Assembly: GCA_022376515.1 (NCBI GenBank)
Contig: WTXI01000086.1
Location: forward strand, 1-64,000
Direction: 5' to 3'
DNA: 64,000 nucleotides
Origin: Lactifluus volemus
Lineage: Eukaryota; Basidiomycota; Agaricomycetes; Russulales; Russulaceae
Part shown: in pieces, positions 20,687-32,074 of the stretch
Layout of the letters: every line of letters begins with the position of its first letter
How positions within the stretch are numbered: the first letter of the stretch is position 1
Position numbers and translations under genes: made by a program
Notes under the pieces: generated by a model
Database searches by the model: none
The model's input: the letters and a program-made list of their open reading frames with translations, nothing else
What the model was told of the DNA's origin: nothing

Positions 20687-21171
20687 CCCATTGTTACAGC
20701 TCGACTAGGGCCAGGTCCCAACAAGGGTTCTGGTTGTTCTGGTCTCTCCTAAGACCTGGGCTCAGGGACACCTGAAGTGTCGACACGCTGAGTCCTGTGG
20801 TGTTGTAGCACAACCACCAAGCTTCAAGAGCCTTATTAGGGCGTGTAGGAGGGTAAGGGGAAAAGAGGGAAAGAGGAGAGGAGAGTTCTGTTCTTTAGGA
20901 GAGTGAAACAAGTCGATTTGAGTTAAAGCCGAAGCTGGGGTACAAGCTACCAGCTGAGGCCTACTTATACAATCTGTGCTAATTGTTCTACCAAACTAGG
21001 GTAGACAATAAGCAGGTGGTCAAGAACAATAGGGAACAAGAACAATAGGGACGCGAGACAATAACACTGGACCAATCAGGATGAACAATAGAGCACCAAG
21101 ACAATAGAACAGTCAGCACAATAGAAACAGGGAGGAAGGGACATCATCAGTATGAGTAAGCAGGTTAGGGA

Positions 21172-21687
21172 TGTTACAGAATGCAGGACAAGTTGGACCT
21201 TATGCTTCCTAAACACGCTTACTCATCCTGATGACGTCCCTTCCACATTGTTCTTATTGTGCTGACTGATTCTATTGTCCTGACTGCTTATTGTTCGTCT
21301 CGTTCCGTCCAGTGTTATTGTCCCGAAGTCTCTATTGTTCGCGTTCTCTATTGTTCTTGATCTCATGCTTATTGTCCACCCTAGCTTGGTAGAACAATTA
21401 GCATAAACTGTATAAGTAGGCCTCAGCTGGTAGCTCGTACCCCAGCTTTGGCTTTACCTCCAATTGACTTGTTTCCCTCTCCAGAAAGACAGAACTTCTC
21501 CTCTCCTCTTTCCTCTCTTCTCTCGCCCTCCTATACGCCCTAGTAGGGTCTTCGAAGCTTGGTGGTTGTGCTACAACACCACAGGACTCAGCGCATCGAC
21601 ACTTGGAGTGTCCCTGAGCCCAGGTCTTAGGAGAGACCAGAACAACCAGAACCCTAGTTGGGACCCGGCCCTAGTCGAGCTGTAACA
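21172..21687 (+). repeat. Gypsy-B 5' LTR (516 bp)
   Basis: TGTTACAGAATG to GAGCTGTAACA. Eight ATTGT motifs lie between 21247 and 21375, with one inverted copy (ACAAT) at 21393, upstream of TATAAGTAGG at 21411. The transcript-end segment AGCTTTGGCTTT (21444-21455) pairs with the primer site. Confidence 0.95.
21247..21397 (+). promoter_or_regulatory. array of ATTGT motifs in B-family LTR
   Basis: Eight direct copies of (C/T)(T/A)ATTGT and one inverted ACAAT lie upstream of the TATA box. The reverse complement ACAATAG resembles HMG-box (SOX/MAT-type) binding sites. The factor is inferred; the repetition is seen in every B-family LTR here. Confidence 0.6.
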
Positions 21688-21699
21688 AAAGCCGAAGCT
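21688..21699 (+). promoter_or_regulatory. Gypsy-B self-priming primer binding site
   Basis: AAAGCCGAAGCT abuts the LTR and pairs with AGCTTTGGCTTT at 21444-21455 (one G-U wobble, at a decayed CpG). Confidence 0.75.
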
Positions 21700-22012
21700 T
21701 CTACCACCAGTGTATGTCCACCTGGGACTACCTACAACGACCAGACTACATTTGAATCAAAGAACTGTTGATCGACGCACACCTAAACAAGAATACTGCG
21801 GTGTGAGCATACTATCAGTCCAGAGGAATAGAAAGGTGGTGCTGGAAAGAAGCACTCATTTCCTGTTCACACACGATCGAGCACCTGGAACAAGTAGTCG
21901 GTGCAGGAACAGAATTGTTCCAATCTGAACAAGGAAACACGTTGATCCTCTATTTACCGGGGGATCACATTGCCTTCCATACGCAAGGCTGGACAGGAAT
22001 AACGATGGGTCT

Positions 22013-23734
22013 TTGATCGTTGTCTGGGATACAAACAAAGACGACCTAGGAACTAGAGTCATTCCCAGAGAGGACGACGACCTAACCATCGAACAGAAAG
22101 GGAGCATCAGGTTCTTAGAAGACAGAAGACAAACGTACCAATTACACCAGAAACCGACAACCTATCACTCCTATCACGAAGAAGCGGGGTCAAGAACCAA
22201 GTACAGATCCCCCTGTGAATTCATCAACAATCGGTGGTACAACATCTACTGGTCAAACAGCGAGTACTGGACCGATCCTACTATGAAGTTCACCAAATAC
22301 GACTACATCCTCAACGAACTAGCGCTTCCCCCTTCCCTGCAGCCGTCAGAAGCTAGCGAAGACGAGAGCAAAGACAGAGACGGGACGACATCCCCCCGAC
22401 AGGATTCAGCAGGAGCAAACTCCTCCTCTGATGACAGCCAAACCAGAGAACCCCTGCCTACACAAGAAAATGAAGAACCTAGGTTGATCACCCCAGTCAC
22501 CCCCATAGACCGCGCCATGAGTGCCCTTAGCATCACGTCGCCAACCCCCATGTTTACCCGCTCGGCAACTTTGACACAGCCAACCCAAACCATGGCAATG
22601 GCAGGACCAAGCCAGAGTAGTGGTGGCGGAGGTGGTGGAGGTGATGGAGGTGGCGGAGGTGGCGGAGGTGATGGAGGTGGCGGAGGTGGCGGAGGGGGTG
22701 GAGGTGGTGGCAGAGGCGGAGGCAGAGGCGCCGCAGCTGCAGCAGTTGGGGCCCAACCAGTTGCTCCTCCCAGGAACGGGCTAAAAGGGATACCACCTAC
22801 GCCGTTTAAAGGAGAAAAAGGCCTTTACGATGTCTTCAAAACTGAATGGCGCATGTACAAAGCCATCAACCGAAACCACGATGACATGTTAATCCCCTAC
22901 AATCGTGTCATGACAATGTTAGGAATGGTCAAAGGACCACTGGTGTTGGCATGGGTACAAGACTACCTGGACACCATCGAGCAGGAAGTAGTCCAGCATG
23001 GAGAAAACGCAGAAATCCTGTGGACCAACTTTGAGGACGCCCTAGACGATGCCTTCAAAGACACCAATGAAGAAGACGATGTGATCACAAGGCTAGAACA
23101 CCTAGAGATGAAGAAAGGAAACCTGGCCCAGTATACAGCCGAGTTTAATCGTCTCAGGAAGAAGGCAGGGTGGGATGCCGACAGCAACAGCACCATCAGA
23201 ATGTACAAGAGGGGACTGGACTTAGGGCTCCTCACCAGCATGCTCAAACAAGTAGGGGCAAACCCAAACACCCTGAGGGGTTGGCAAGAGCTGGCCACCT
23301 AGCACCACGACGCTTATTAACAATTGAAGCATGAAATCAGCTTCAGAAAGGACGTTCCTCGATGGGCCAACCAACTCATGGCCAAGAAGAAAGAAACCCC
23401 CCCTCAGAAAGATCCCTGGGCCATGGACATCAATGTTACCAGAACCGACTCAGCTAAAGCGGACGAAAAACAAAGGCTGAGAAAAGAAGGACGGTGCTTC
23501 TTCTGCAAAGAACAAGGACACCTCTCCAGGGATTGCCCTAAAAAGAAAGGACAAAATAATTCCAAGCCGCCACAGCAGCCCAGGGCTAGAGCCAACAAGA
23601 AAGAGGACGACGAAACCACACAAGTTGGTGACGACGATGATCCCATCCAGATGCTCAGAAGCATCAGAGCCAAGATTGGGAAGGGAGCCTTCAATGGCGC
23701 CTTGGATGGGCTGGTAGAAGAAGAGGATTTTTGA
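22013..23734 (+). pseudogene. Gypsy-B Gag
   Basis: An N-terminal domain containing CEFINNRWYNIYW has a counterpart in Gypsy-A Gag (EFINQKWYHVEW). An acidic Ser-rich linker and a pure Gly run (about 22617-22725) follow. Next is the retrotransposon Gag core (LKGIPPTPFKGEKGLYDVFKTEWRMYK, shown only in part here, through AEFNRLRKKAGW). The CCHC knuckle reads CFFCKEQGHLSRDC. An in-frame TAG at 23300-23302 replaces an AAG kept in Gypsy-C (LATKHHDAY), splitting the frame. I see no ATG in frame upstream of LIVVWD, so the true start is uncertain. The natural end is the TGA at 23732-23734. Confidence 0.85.
23726..23734 (+). promoter_or_regulatory. candidate -1 frameshift site between gag and pol
   Basis: GATTTTTGA: the Gag frame reads GAT TTT TGA, and the pol frame (-1) reads TTT TTG through the same T run. 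Gypsy-C (36241-36250) and Gypsy-D (40878-40886) have the same sequence. Slippage of the Phe tRNA next to the stop would give Gag-Pol. Confidence 0.5.
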
Positions 23735-24105
23735 ATGGCTCGACCCGTGCAGCCTGGGTGCGAGCCTGTCTTACTCAAATATGTCGTATCTCGAGAACCA
23801 ATACACTGGACATTCCCCTATCGTTCACGAGTGCGACCAAGACGGCTGCCGAAAAAGCATTACTTGACAGTGGTGCTACAGAAAATTTCATTGACCCAAG
23901 AATGGTGGAAAAGCTAGGCCTGGGATCCATAAACCTCCGGGAACCACGAACGGTGTTCAACGTAGATGGGACGGAGAACCAGGATGGTAAAATCACCAGC
24001 TACTGCCTCCTCAACATCCTCAAAGGACGCAAGGAAGCCGCACAAATCTTTTTCATCACGAACTTGGGCGAAGATCGAATTATCTTGGGATATCCTTGGT
24101 TATGA
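23735..24105 (+). pseudogene. Gypsy-B protease
   Basis: A retropepsin-like aspartic protease in the -1 frame relative to Gag. It has the active site ALLDSGATENFIDP, FNVDGTEN, and the flap/second motif RIILGYPWL. It ends at a TGA (24103-24105) where Gypsy-C has TGG (PWLWEFDP), a nonsense change. It would cut the Gag-Pol polyprotein. RT sequence follows directly in the same frame. Confidence 0.88.
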
Positions 24106-27100
24106 GAGTTTGACCCTCAAATTAACTGGAAGGATGGGAAGGTTCGTGGGCCACCGATCAAGCTTTCCACCACGGGGCGAAGCTGGAAGTTGAAGTGGGC
24201 AGCGCGAAGGACGAAAGCATGCAAGACGAGTTTTAGCCAACAATGGGCGCAACGAGAAGGAAAGGGGCAAAGCAAGGTAGCGGTCCCAGAACAGTTCCAG
24301 AAATACGCCAAAGTTTTCTCTGAAGAAGAAGCAAAACGTTTCCCCTCTTTGCGACCAGAAGACCTTGTTATCACACTGTTGCCAGATGCCCCAAAGACCA
24401 TCAATTGCAAGACATACAAATTAACGGCGGAAGAAACCAAATCCATGCGAACATTCCTCACCAAGCAACAGGCCAAGGGTTACATCACGAGGTCGAAATC
24501 GGCATGGTCCAGCCCCTTCTTCTACATCAAAAAGCAGGACGGGAAGCTGAGGCCAGTCTATGACTACAGAAAAGTGAATGAATGGACAGTTAAGGATGTG
24601 TACCCCCTTCCCCGTATCGACACTATCTTTGACCAGATGGGAGACGCTAAGCTCATGTCCAAATTCGACATTAGAGATGGGTATTATAACATTAGAATCC
24701 ACCCCGATAGCCAGTGGATCACGGCAGTCAAAACGGATGAAGGCCTATTCGAAGTGAAGGTCATGCCCTTTGGACTATGCAATGCGCCAGCCGCCTTCCA
24801 ACGGATGGCAGATCGCATCTTTGCCGATCTAAAAAAGAAATATCCTCATTGGGTTCACTGGTACCTGGACGACTTTCTCATCGTGACCCCTGACGACCCA
24901 GAACTGCACAACCAGATCACCAAGAAGTACCTAGAGATCCTGGAAAAGGAGTCGCTCTTCCTGAAGCCAGAAAAATGTCAGTTCGCCAGGAAGGAGATAG
25001 AGTTTCTGGGATATGTCATCAATCAGGGTACCATCCGCATCGACCCAAGTAAGAAGCATGGCCTGGCAGACTGGCCTCGACAACTGAAGTCAGTATGGGA
25101 GGTCCACAGCACACTTGGGGTCTTGGGCTATCAACGGCAGTTCATTCCAGGATTCGCGAATGTGGCTAGGCCCCTAACCAACCTATTAAAGAAAACGACC
25201 AAGTTCGAATGGACCGAGGAATGTACGAAGGCAGTGGACCAACTGATCAAGGCAGTCACTAGCGATCCGGTGTTACAGCGGCCTAATTTAGCCAAACCAT
25301 TTGTGCTAGAAGTCGACGCTTTGCAATACGCCAGTGGGGCAATCCTCCATCAACCAGACAAGGATCAGAAGTTGCGCCCAGTGGGCTACTACTCGCGAAC
25401 GTTCAACCAAGCCGAGAGAAACTATGATATCCAACTATTGGCAATGATCCGAGGGTTGGAACATTGGCGACACCTCCTGCTAAGCTCCCCACACGTTGTT
25501 ACAGTTGTCAGCGATCACGCAAACCTCCAGTACTATCGGGAGGCCCACAAAATTAGCAGGCGAGTGGCACGCTACATCCCAAAGATGGCGGAGTACAACA
25601 TGAGGATCGTACACCGGCCTGGAAAAACTAACAAAGCTGACCCACTGTCACGACGACCAGGGTGTGATCAGGGGGAGAACGATCACGAAGATGTGCTGGT
25701 CCTACCCCCGGAACTTTTTGTACGTCTCTTCACCGAGGAACAATCGCTGGAGCAGGAAGTGGAACGAGCCCAAGAACGGCACCAACAACAGCTGGAAGAA
25801 TGGACAAAGACAGAAGGAGTGCAAAAGCACCAAACACGCTTTGGAGCCAAGTGGTATCACCACGACCGGCTGGCGGTTCCAGAAGACCCCACAGTGCACC
25901 GAAGCATCCTGCAAATGTACCATGACCACAAGATGGCAGGGCACCCAGGGATCATGAGAACTTGGTCCACGATTGCCAAGGACTACTGGTGGCCCACAAT
26001 GAGAACGTTCATCACCAAATATGTGCAAGGGTGTGCAACTTGCCAAAGCACCAAGAGCGGCACGACCAGACCTAAAGTCCCCTTGGTGCCCATACCCCCA
26101 AAACAAAGCTATGCCCCATATTCGACAATTGCCTTAGACCTGATCACAGACCTCCCAGAGTCGCAAGGCTACGATAGCATTCTGACCATCACCGACCATG
26201 ATTGTAGCAAGGTGGCGTTCTTTATCCCCTGCAACAAAACCATCGACAGTGAAGGGGTTGCGAGATGCTATGCCAAAGAGGTGTTCCCCCATTACGGCCC
26301 TCCAAAGCAGGTGATCTCGGATTGCGATCTGTGCTTCGCATCAAAATGGACAAGAGAACTGTGTAGACAATTGGGGATTGACCAGAACATCAGTACGGCA
26401 TACCACCCCCAGACAGATGGCCAATCGGAATGAACGAACCAATGGCTAGAACAATACCTGCGCGTTTATGGAAATTTCCAACAGAATGACTGGGTCAGCT
26501 GGTTGCCTCTAGCCCAATTCGTACACAACTCGTGGATCAATGAAACAACAAAACAAACCCCGTTCGACTTACTCATGGGACACACGCCCACGGTGTGGCA
26601 AACGGATAAGGAAGGAAAGATGCCAGCAGTAGAACAGCGCAAAGATTATCTGATGGAGAAACGTAACCAAGCGCACCAAGCGATCCAAAGGGCGCAAGAT
26701 CTCCTCCAGAAGTGGAACGTGCAAAAGAAGGGCAGGCGGGCATATGAACCCTTCAAGGAGGGAGACCAAGTTTGGCTAGACAGGAAGAATCTCAAAACGT
26801 CACACCCCTTCGCCAAATTAGCCCCGAAACGATACAGCCCGTTCCCAGTGGTCCAGGTGATTAACCCGGTGGTTTTCAAACTGAAACTCCCAGATCAGTG
26901 GTGTCAAAAACGTGTCCACCTGGTCTTCCATGCATCCCTTCTATCCCCATATAAGGAGACGGAAGAGAATGGACAAGCCTTCACAGAACCAGCCCCAGAT
27001 GTAATAGAAGGTGAAGAAGAGTATGAGGTCGAACAAGTGTTGGACTCCAGACAAAAAGACGTGGCAAAGGGCGCCTCGAGTACTTCCTGAAATGGGAGGG

Positions 27101-27296
27101 GTACCCCCACGCTCACAACACCTGGGAGCCAGCTGATCAAGTGCATGCGGACGATTTGGTAGAAGAGTTCCACAAACAAAACCCAACAAAAGCTAGAAAG
27201 ATTATATTAAGACGTGGGAGAATGGACAACAGACAATGCAGCTTTGCCTTCTCTTCCAAGAGCCCCACGAACCCCCCTTCGTTACCCCTCACTTTC
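24106..27296 (+). pseudogene. Gypsy-B reverse transcriptase, RNase H, integrase, chromodomain
   Basis: RT: FFYIKKQDGKLRPVYDYR, SKFDIRDGYYNIRI, VMPFGLCNAPAAFQRM, catalytic WYLDDFLIV. RNase H: VLEVDALQYASGAIL, ERNYDIQLLAMIRG, VSDHANLQYY. Integrase: zinc finger in MYHDHKMAGHPG and CATCQSTK, core IALDLITDLP, ITDHDCSK, VISDCDLCF (the usual DRD is DCD), STAYHPQTDGQSE. At 26431 CGA has become TGA (SERTNQW in relatives). Near 27055 one A is missing from a run, shifting out of RQKRRGKGRLEY. The chromodomain follows (EYFLKWEGYPHAHNTWEP). The frame then continues through an ATG at 27222 (MDNRQCSF) into the extension. It is otherwise well preserved. Confidence 0.92.
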
Positions 27297-28232
27297 TGTC
27301 ACGGTTCGCAGGGACCGTGGCTCGAAGTGAGCTTCGTTTGGGTTGGCTATTTGCTGTGGCGAGTCGGACAAGACTAGCAACACCAAATAGTCGATTCTAG
27401 AACGCGCAGGCAAGGTCCAACAAGGAGTAGACTTGACTGTGCGAACTCTCGGGGTTCGTATTGCGTGAGGCGGTTAACACGGGCCGGCGCACGCGATGGT
27501 TGGAGTTACCGTTCCTAAAGAGGATAGATGGTGGCAGATGGATGAATGATGATGTGTAGGTTCAACCGCAACACAGGCGCGAGTGTAATTGGGATGCAAG
27601 GGAGTCTCGCCTTCCAAGGACACTCGTGGGAGGTTGAACTAAGGTTTGTAATGTGGATGCAGGGTGAGAAGTGAGACTACTTCTCACAACGCGTTTGTAT
27701 TAGGGTTCAGGCGTCTGGGGACTTGTTTCAAGGAAATGGAACAAGTTCACAGATGTCTGATCGTGGCGTGAAGTACCTAGATCAAGGTACGAAGAGGGGA
27801 TTTACAAGAAGAGAGGAGGAGATGTGATGCGAGTGTGAGCAGGAGACAATGAACTGCGATTCTAGACGAAGCTGAAGCTGGGGCTTTAGCTTGTCTACAG
27901 GGCCCTATTTATGCGTACAGAGGGCCAGCCAACTATCCTACAAAGGTCACAGTACAGTAGCGAAGTCAAGACTATTGACTAAGGACCTGAGTCAGTTCTG
28001 ATGACTCAAGAACTGACTCAGTGCGTCTGACTCAAGATCTGAGTCAAGAACGCTGACTCAAGATTTGAGTCATGATCCCTGAGTCAAATACACATCCAAA
28101 ACGGCGACGCACAGCCCCTAGAAGCGGAACAGAAGGGGCTGGCCAAGGAAAGGGATCCTAGGTCACAACACAAGTCGAAAATCAGACAGAAAACAGTAAG
28201 AAATGGGCTGGGCGGCCCGCATAACCGTAACA
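27297..28232 (-). repeat. solo A-family LTR inside Gypsy-B (936 bp)
   Basis: Minus orientation, TG...CA. The target duplication CTTTC (27292-27296, 28233-28237) lies in the Pol extension. Removing it restores the frame LTF-ASSSSND. This shows the A family jumped after Gypsy-B, while B-family copies sit in Gypsy-A. Confidence 0.94.
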
Positions 28233-28237
28233 CTTTC

Positions 28238-29359
28238 GCGAGTTCTTCCTCAAACGACAGATCCACATCACCTACGCCCATCATAGCCAGCATAAACACT
28301 TCTGTTGGGAGGCCATCTGCGCTTCCCATTACTAATTCCCCTGTTACCTCGCTCCCTTACACCTGGGAGGAAATCCAATCTGCAAACCTCAACCTCACCC
28401 TTCCTCAAATCTTCAAAGCTTCCCGGGCAGACGCCGACTTCTTCGATCCCAAATGAGAACACCGCACGTCCCCCAGCTCCTTTATAGTTGACTACCGTCA
28501 AGTTCGTCTCGTGTGTCTGGGGATCCCGTATGACTGGCCAGTGGGGCGCGAAAACAACTACGAGTGGCCTTACAATCCCTATAAGTACTACGAGGATACC
28601 CGACAGTGTCTTCACTGTCTTTTCGACTTCAAGTGGAGGAGAGACCACCCCGGAGCCCAGAGGCGTACCCATATCTTCACTGACGGCCGTAGCACCATGG
28701 TTGCCCAAAGGCTGGGTGACTTCGCTAGACCAGAAACCCCTGAAGAAGAATGGTTTGAGGAGGACAACGAAGGCAGGTTACGCATCAACCTCCTTCGTGC
28801 TCCCATGATCCCCACTGTCGTGGCGGCGCAGACAGACGGTTGGGTCCCGGATCTGCCCCCTCAAACCTGCAGCGTTGGCACCCAGACGACCACAGTTAGC
28901 ACAAAAGACAAAGCCATTCAGGCGTTCCCCACCTACGGGACCACCGAGTATTGGCTCGACCAGAAGGATGGTAATCCCAGGGGTTCTCAGCAGAGAGATC
29001 GGGATATGGAACCACGAGCACGCCTTACTCTTCACCCACACGGACTTGATCGCCTGGGACTCGATTCTGGAGGTCTTCAGAGATTCGATTTTCCAAATGA
29101 CTCTACGCCACGTAGAGAACTGAAGCACTGCCGTTTTCATGACAGAATGATGACCCACAACAGTGATGGGTGTCCCTTCCCCCACTTTTCGTGTATGCCA
29201 GGGCTTGGGGTGTGCCGCGTACCCGAGGTCCACGTGTGGCATGGCGGCGGGTGTCTCCTGGACAGCACAGTCGAAGAGATCAAGAGGAAGCGCAAACAGA
29301 TGGAAGTACTGGATGCTTGTGTCACCAGTCCGTCCCAGTTACGACGTAAAACTGACTAG
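28238..29359 (+). pseudogene. Gypsy-B Pol C-terminal extension, Cys/His-rich
   Basis: This continues the Pol frame after the chromodomain: a Ser/Pro-rich linker, TWEEIQSANLNLTL, and DADFFDPK, then a TGA at 28454-28456 that is most simply a mutated CGA. It stays open to 29359 (VDYRQVRLVCLGIPYDWPVG, YEDTRQCLHCLFDFKWRRDH, CRFHDRMMTHNSDGCPFPHF, HVWHGGGC). The Cys/His spacing suggests metal binding, but I recognise no named domain. No signal peptide or membrane segment is seen, so it is not envelope-like. It occupies the same place as the zinc-knuckle extension of the A family. Confidence 0.65.
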
Positions 29360-29395
29360 GGTGGCAGGTGGGACTGCCTTCTAGAGAGGGGGTAT

Positions 29396-29911
29396 TGTTA
29401 CAGAATGCAGGACAAGTTGGACCTTATGCTTCCTAAACACGCTTACTCATCCTGATGACGTCCCTTCCACATTGTTCTTATTGTGCTGACTGATTCTATT
29501 GTCCTGACTGCTTATTGTTCGTCTCGTTCCGTCCAGTGTTATTGTCCCGAAGTCTCTATTGTTCGCGTTCTCTATTGTTCTTGATCTCATGCTTATTGTC
29601 CACCCTAGCTTGGTAGAACAATTAGCATAAACTGTATAAGTAGGCCTCAGCTGGTAGCTCGTACCCCAGCTTTGGCTTTACCTCCAATCGACTTGTTTCC
29701 CTCTCCAGAAAGACAGAACTTCTCCTCTCCTCTTTCCTCTCTTCTCTTGCCCTCCTATACGCCCTAGTAGGGTCTTCGAAGCTTGGTGGTTGTGCTACAA
29801 CACCACAGGACTCAGCGCATCAACACTTGGAGTGTCCCTGAGCCCAGGTCTTAGGAGAGACCAGAACAACCAGAACCCTAGTTGGGACCTGGCCCTAGTC
29901 GAGCTGTAACA
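29396..29911 (+). repeat. Gypsy-B 3' LTR (516 bp)
   Basis: Pairs with 21172-21687, preceded by the purine tract AGAGAGGGGG and followed by target duplication AGGGA. Confidence 0.95.
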
Positions 29912-29956
29912 AGGGAAGCATAAGGTCCAACATGTCCTGCATTCCATAACACCCAT

Positions 29957-30157
29957 CCACATTGTACACATAGTGAGGGTGAGGAAGTTTCTGGGTGCTA
30001 AGTCCCCATTGTTAGACCGTCTGTTGGTCAAGGAAGTTTTCTGTGGCTCCACTGTTGATTAATGCAATGTCTGTGACCGTTTTGTGAACATTTGAAAATG
30101 AAATGGGCAAATTCAAAGCATTGGCATTGGCATAGCTAATGTACATTTGTTTCAGTC
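29957..30157 (-). pseudogene. Gypsy-A protease, active-site Asp lost
   Basis: Minus strand: MYISYANANALNLPISFSN, then ALINSGATENFLDQ. The catalytic Asp of DSG is Asn (GAC to AAC), and a stop follows in place of an Arg codon (LDQQTV then stop). Gypsy-D has the intact IDSGATENF. It overlaps the end of Gag in the -1 frame and is cut by the solo B LTR at 29951. Confidence 0.88.
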
Positions 30158-32074
30158 CTAAGGCTCGTACCCAGGTCGCGCAGCACAAGCTCTTCGAAAA
30201 TCCTGGGGCACAGAGTCAGTGGAGTCAACCATATCCTTGATAAAATGTTCTTTGTCGTCGTCAGACAACTTCAGGAGCCCTTCCATAAGTTGGTCATGGG
30301 TGATTTCTTTTCTTTCTTCTTCAACAGCCTGCACAGCGGCAAGGCACTGAGCAGGCTTGTTGCCCTTGTTCTGGTTCTTCTTCTTCTCAGGGCACATGTG
30401 GCTCACATGGCCCTGCCGGTGGCAAATGAAGCAGCGACCTTCCGCCACTAACTTCTTCTTTTCTTCAGGAGTAGGCCCCCCTGTGCGGATGGCGTCAATG
30501 TCTATGGCATCAGAGGGTTGTGGTTTTGTTTGCCTGTCCTGCTGGTACCTCCCCAATGCTGCAGCAAGGCGTTGGCGGAAGTTCTGACCTGGCCTGTCTC
30601 CAGAGGTGGCTCTGGCTTTGATCCACCTCCCTTGACACCTTAAGGCCATGTCTTGCCATCCCTTCAAAGTGTCGGGCAAGGTGGCCTCAAAATCAATGAT
30701 CTTTTCACAGAGGGCCCACTTCAAGCCATCCTTGAATCAAAGGAGGGTCCCTTGTTCATTTGGACCCCACTTGGCAAGAGTGATTAGCGTATTGAAATCA
30801 TTGATGTATGTTTTGAGGTCCTCCCCATGCATCTGCAGGGTGAGCAGACACCTCAATGCCTCCTCTCTGGCCACAGTGTTCTGAAATTGAGCTTTGAATG
30901 CTGTGTCGAAGTCCGTCCAGACCTGCTCATTGTTTGGATCAATGGCCAGAAGGTGATTTGGGTGCTGTTGCCACATCGCTACCCCATTCATCAAAGGCTG
31001 GATGATTCCATTGACCCACTGGTCGACTGCTTTGCCTTGGATCCTTCCCACACAGGTGAGGACCCACATGTAGGGGCTGCTTATGGAGGGGTGGTCCCGA
31101 TTCATCTCCCAGAAGACTGTGAAGGCACAGCAGAAGCATGCGAGGTTGTCGCAATCCCCATTGAAAATCTCAGGGATCGTGCCATAAAGGGCCGATGGGT
31201 GGGGTGGCTGGCCTCCTGCTGGTTGTCCTCCTGCAGGAATGCCTCCTCTGCCTCCATCTCCACTTTCTCCCAGCTGTGCCCCAGCCAGAGGTTCTCCTCC
31301 AGGTTGCCCAGAGGAGCTGTATCCTGTGATGCCTGCTAGTGTGGTAACAGCGGTGCCAACCGTAGCTGACCTGATGAACGCACTACCACTGGGCACACTA
31401 GGATGAGGTTGTGGAGAGGGGGAGAGAGCAGCTGGAAACATGGTGGGATCTACCAACATTCCACTGGTTGGGTCTGTCACCATTGACACACTGACGTCAG
31501 AGTATGGTGATTCCATTTGTTTCTGCACTGGGGGCACTTGCAACGTCGAGGTTGGTTCAAGCTGCTGATGAATTCCAGGGGGAACACTGGTTAGAGGGGG
31601 TTGTGCGGCTTGATAGACCAGTTCAAACAACTGTCCAGTAGGTGAAAGTGCTTCGGGTCATTCTGGGGTGCTTCCAGATCCTGAGCCTGCCGGTGTTAAG
31701 GACAGTGCGTGTACTGGATAGTCTGGGTGCTGTGGATCACTTGGTTTCCACCAGCCGAGTTCAAATCGTGCAATGTCGTCGTCTGTGACGTATCTTCCTA
31801 TCTCCGTCGTGTAGGTCTGTGGTTTATCGAACCACTCGACGTGATACCACTTCTGGTTGATAAACTCAATGGGTCTGTGTGGATCTCCTTTGTCAAAAGC
31901 CCAATAGGCACTCTGCTTGGGGTTTTCTTGACATTCTATCCAAAAGGCATGCCCAACTACGTGGTCTGGGAGGTCTGGTTCGTTTCTGGTTTTGACTCTG
32001 GTAAGCTTCCCCTTCTCTGTGGTCCAACCAACTGTTATGGAAGGCATTTTGTCGATCAGTCGCCCACTCTTCAC
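30158..32074 (-). pseudogene. Gypsy-A Gag
   Basis: Minus strand, start at MKSGRLIDKMPSITVGW by comparison with the ATG of Gypsy-D at 38510. The N-terminal domain contains PIEFINQKWYHVEWFDK. A Pro/Ser and Gly linker follows, then the Gag core (LYGTIPEIFNGD, KAQFQNTVAREEALRCLLTL, TYINDFNTLI). The CCHC knuckle is CFICHRQGHVSHMC. The frame is broken near 31650 and 30730 by stops. In Gypsy-D the same protein is open for 487 codons. The end reads QDFRRACAARPGYEP and overlaps the protease frame. Confidence 0.9.

Larger units (their letters stand above)
21172..29911 (+). mobile_element. Gypsy-B: nearly complete B-family chromovirus
   Basis: The two 516-bp LTRs (21172-21687, 29396-29911) differ at four positions by eye, all transitions at CpG. 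TSD is AGGGA. A self-priming primer site follows the 5' LTR and an AGAGAGGGGG purine tract precedes the 3' LTR. Order: Gag with N-terminal domain, Gly-rich linker and CCHC; protease; RT; RNase H; integrase; chromodomain; C-terminal extension. It is inactivated by a few stops, one frameshift and a solo A-type LTR at 27297-28232. Its age lies between copia-2 and copia-1. Confidence 0.95.
20692..29951 (-). repeat. solo B-family LTR split by Gypsy-B
   Basis: LTR parts are 20692-21171 and 29917-29951 (515 bp joined), minus orientation, TG...CA. Its own target duplication CCCAT (20687-20691, 29952-29956) lies in the Gypsy-A protease coding region. Gypsy-B, of the same family, later inserted into it with duplication AGGGA (21167-21171, 29912-29916). 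Confidence 0.94.

Noticed and set aside
22406..22796. Minus-strand Ser/Thr/His-rich ORFs and an apparent GGN minisatellite
   Set aside because: They are the reverse of the Gly-rich linker of Gypsy-B Gag; the same linker occurs in Gypsy-C and, shorter, in Gypsy-D.
28511..29359. Envelope-like third ORF in Gypsy-B
   Set aside because: No signal peptide or membrane segment. The frame is continuous with Pol apart from one TGA. Better read as a Cys/His-rich Pol extension.
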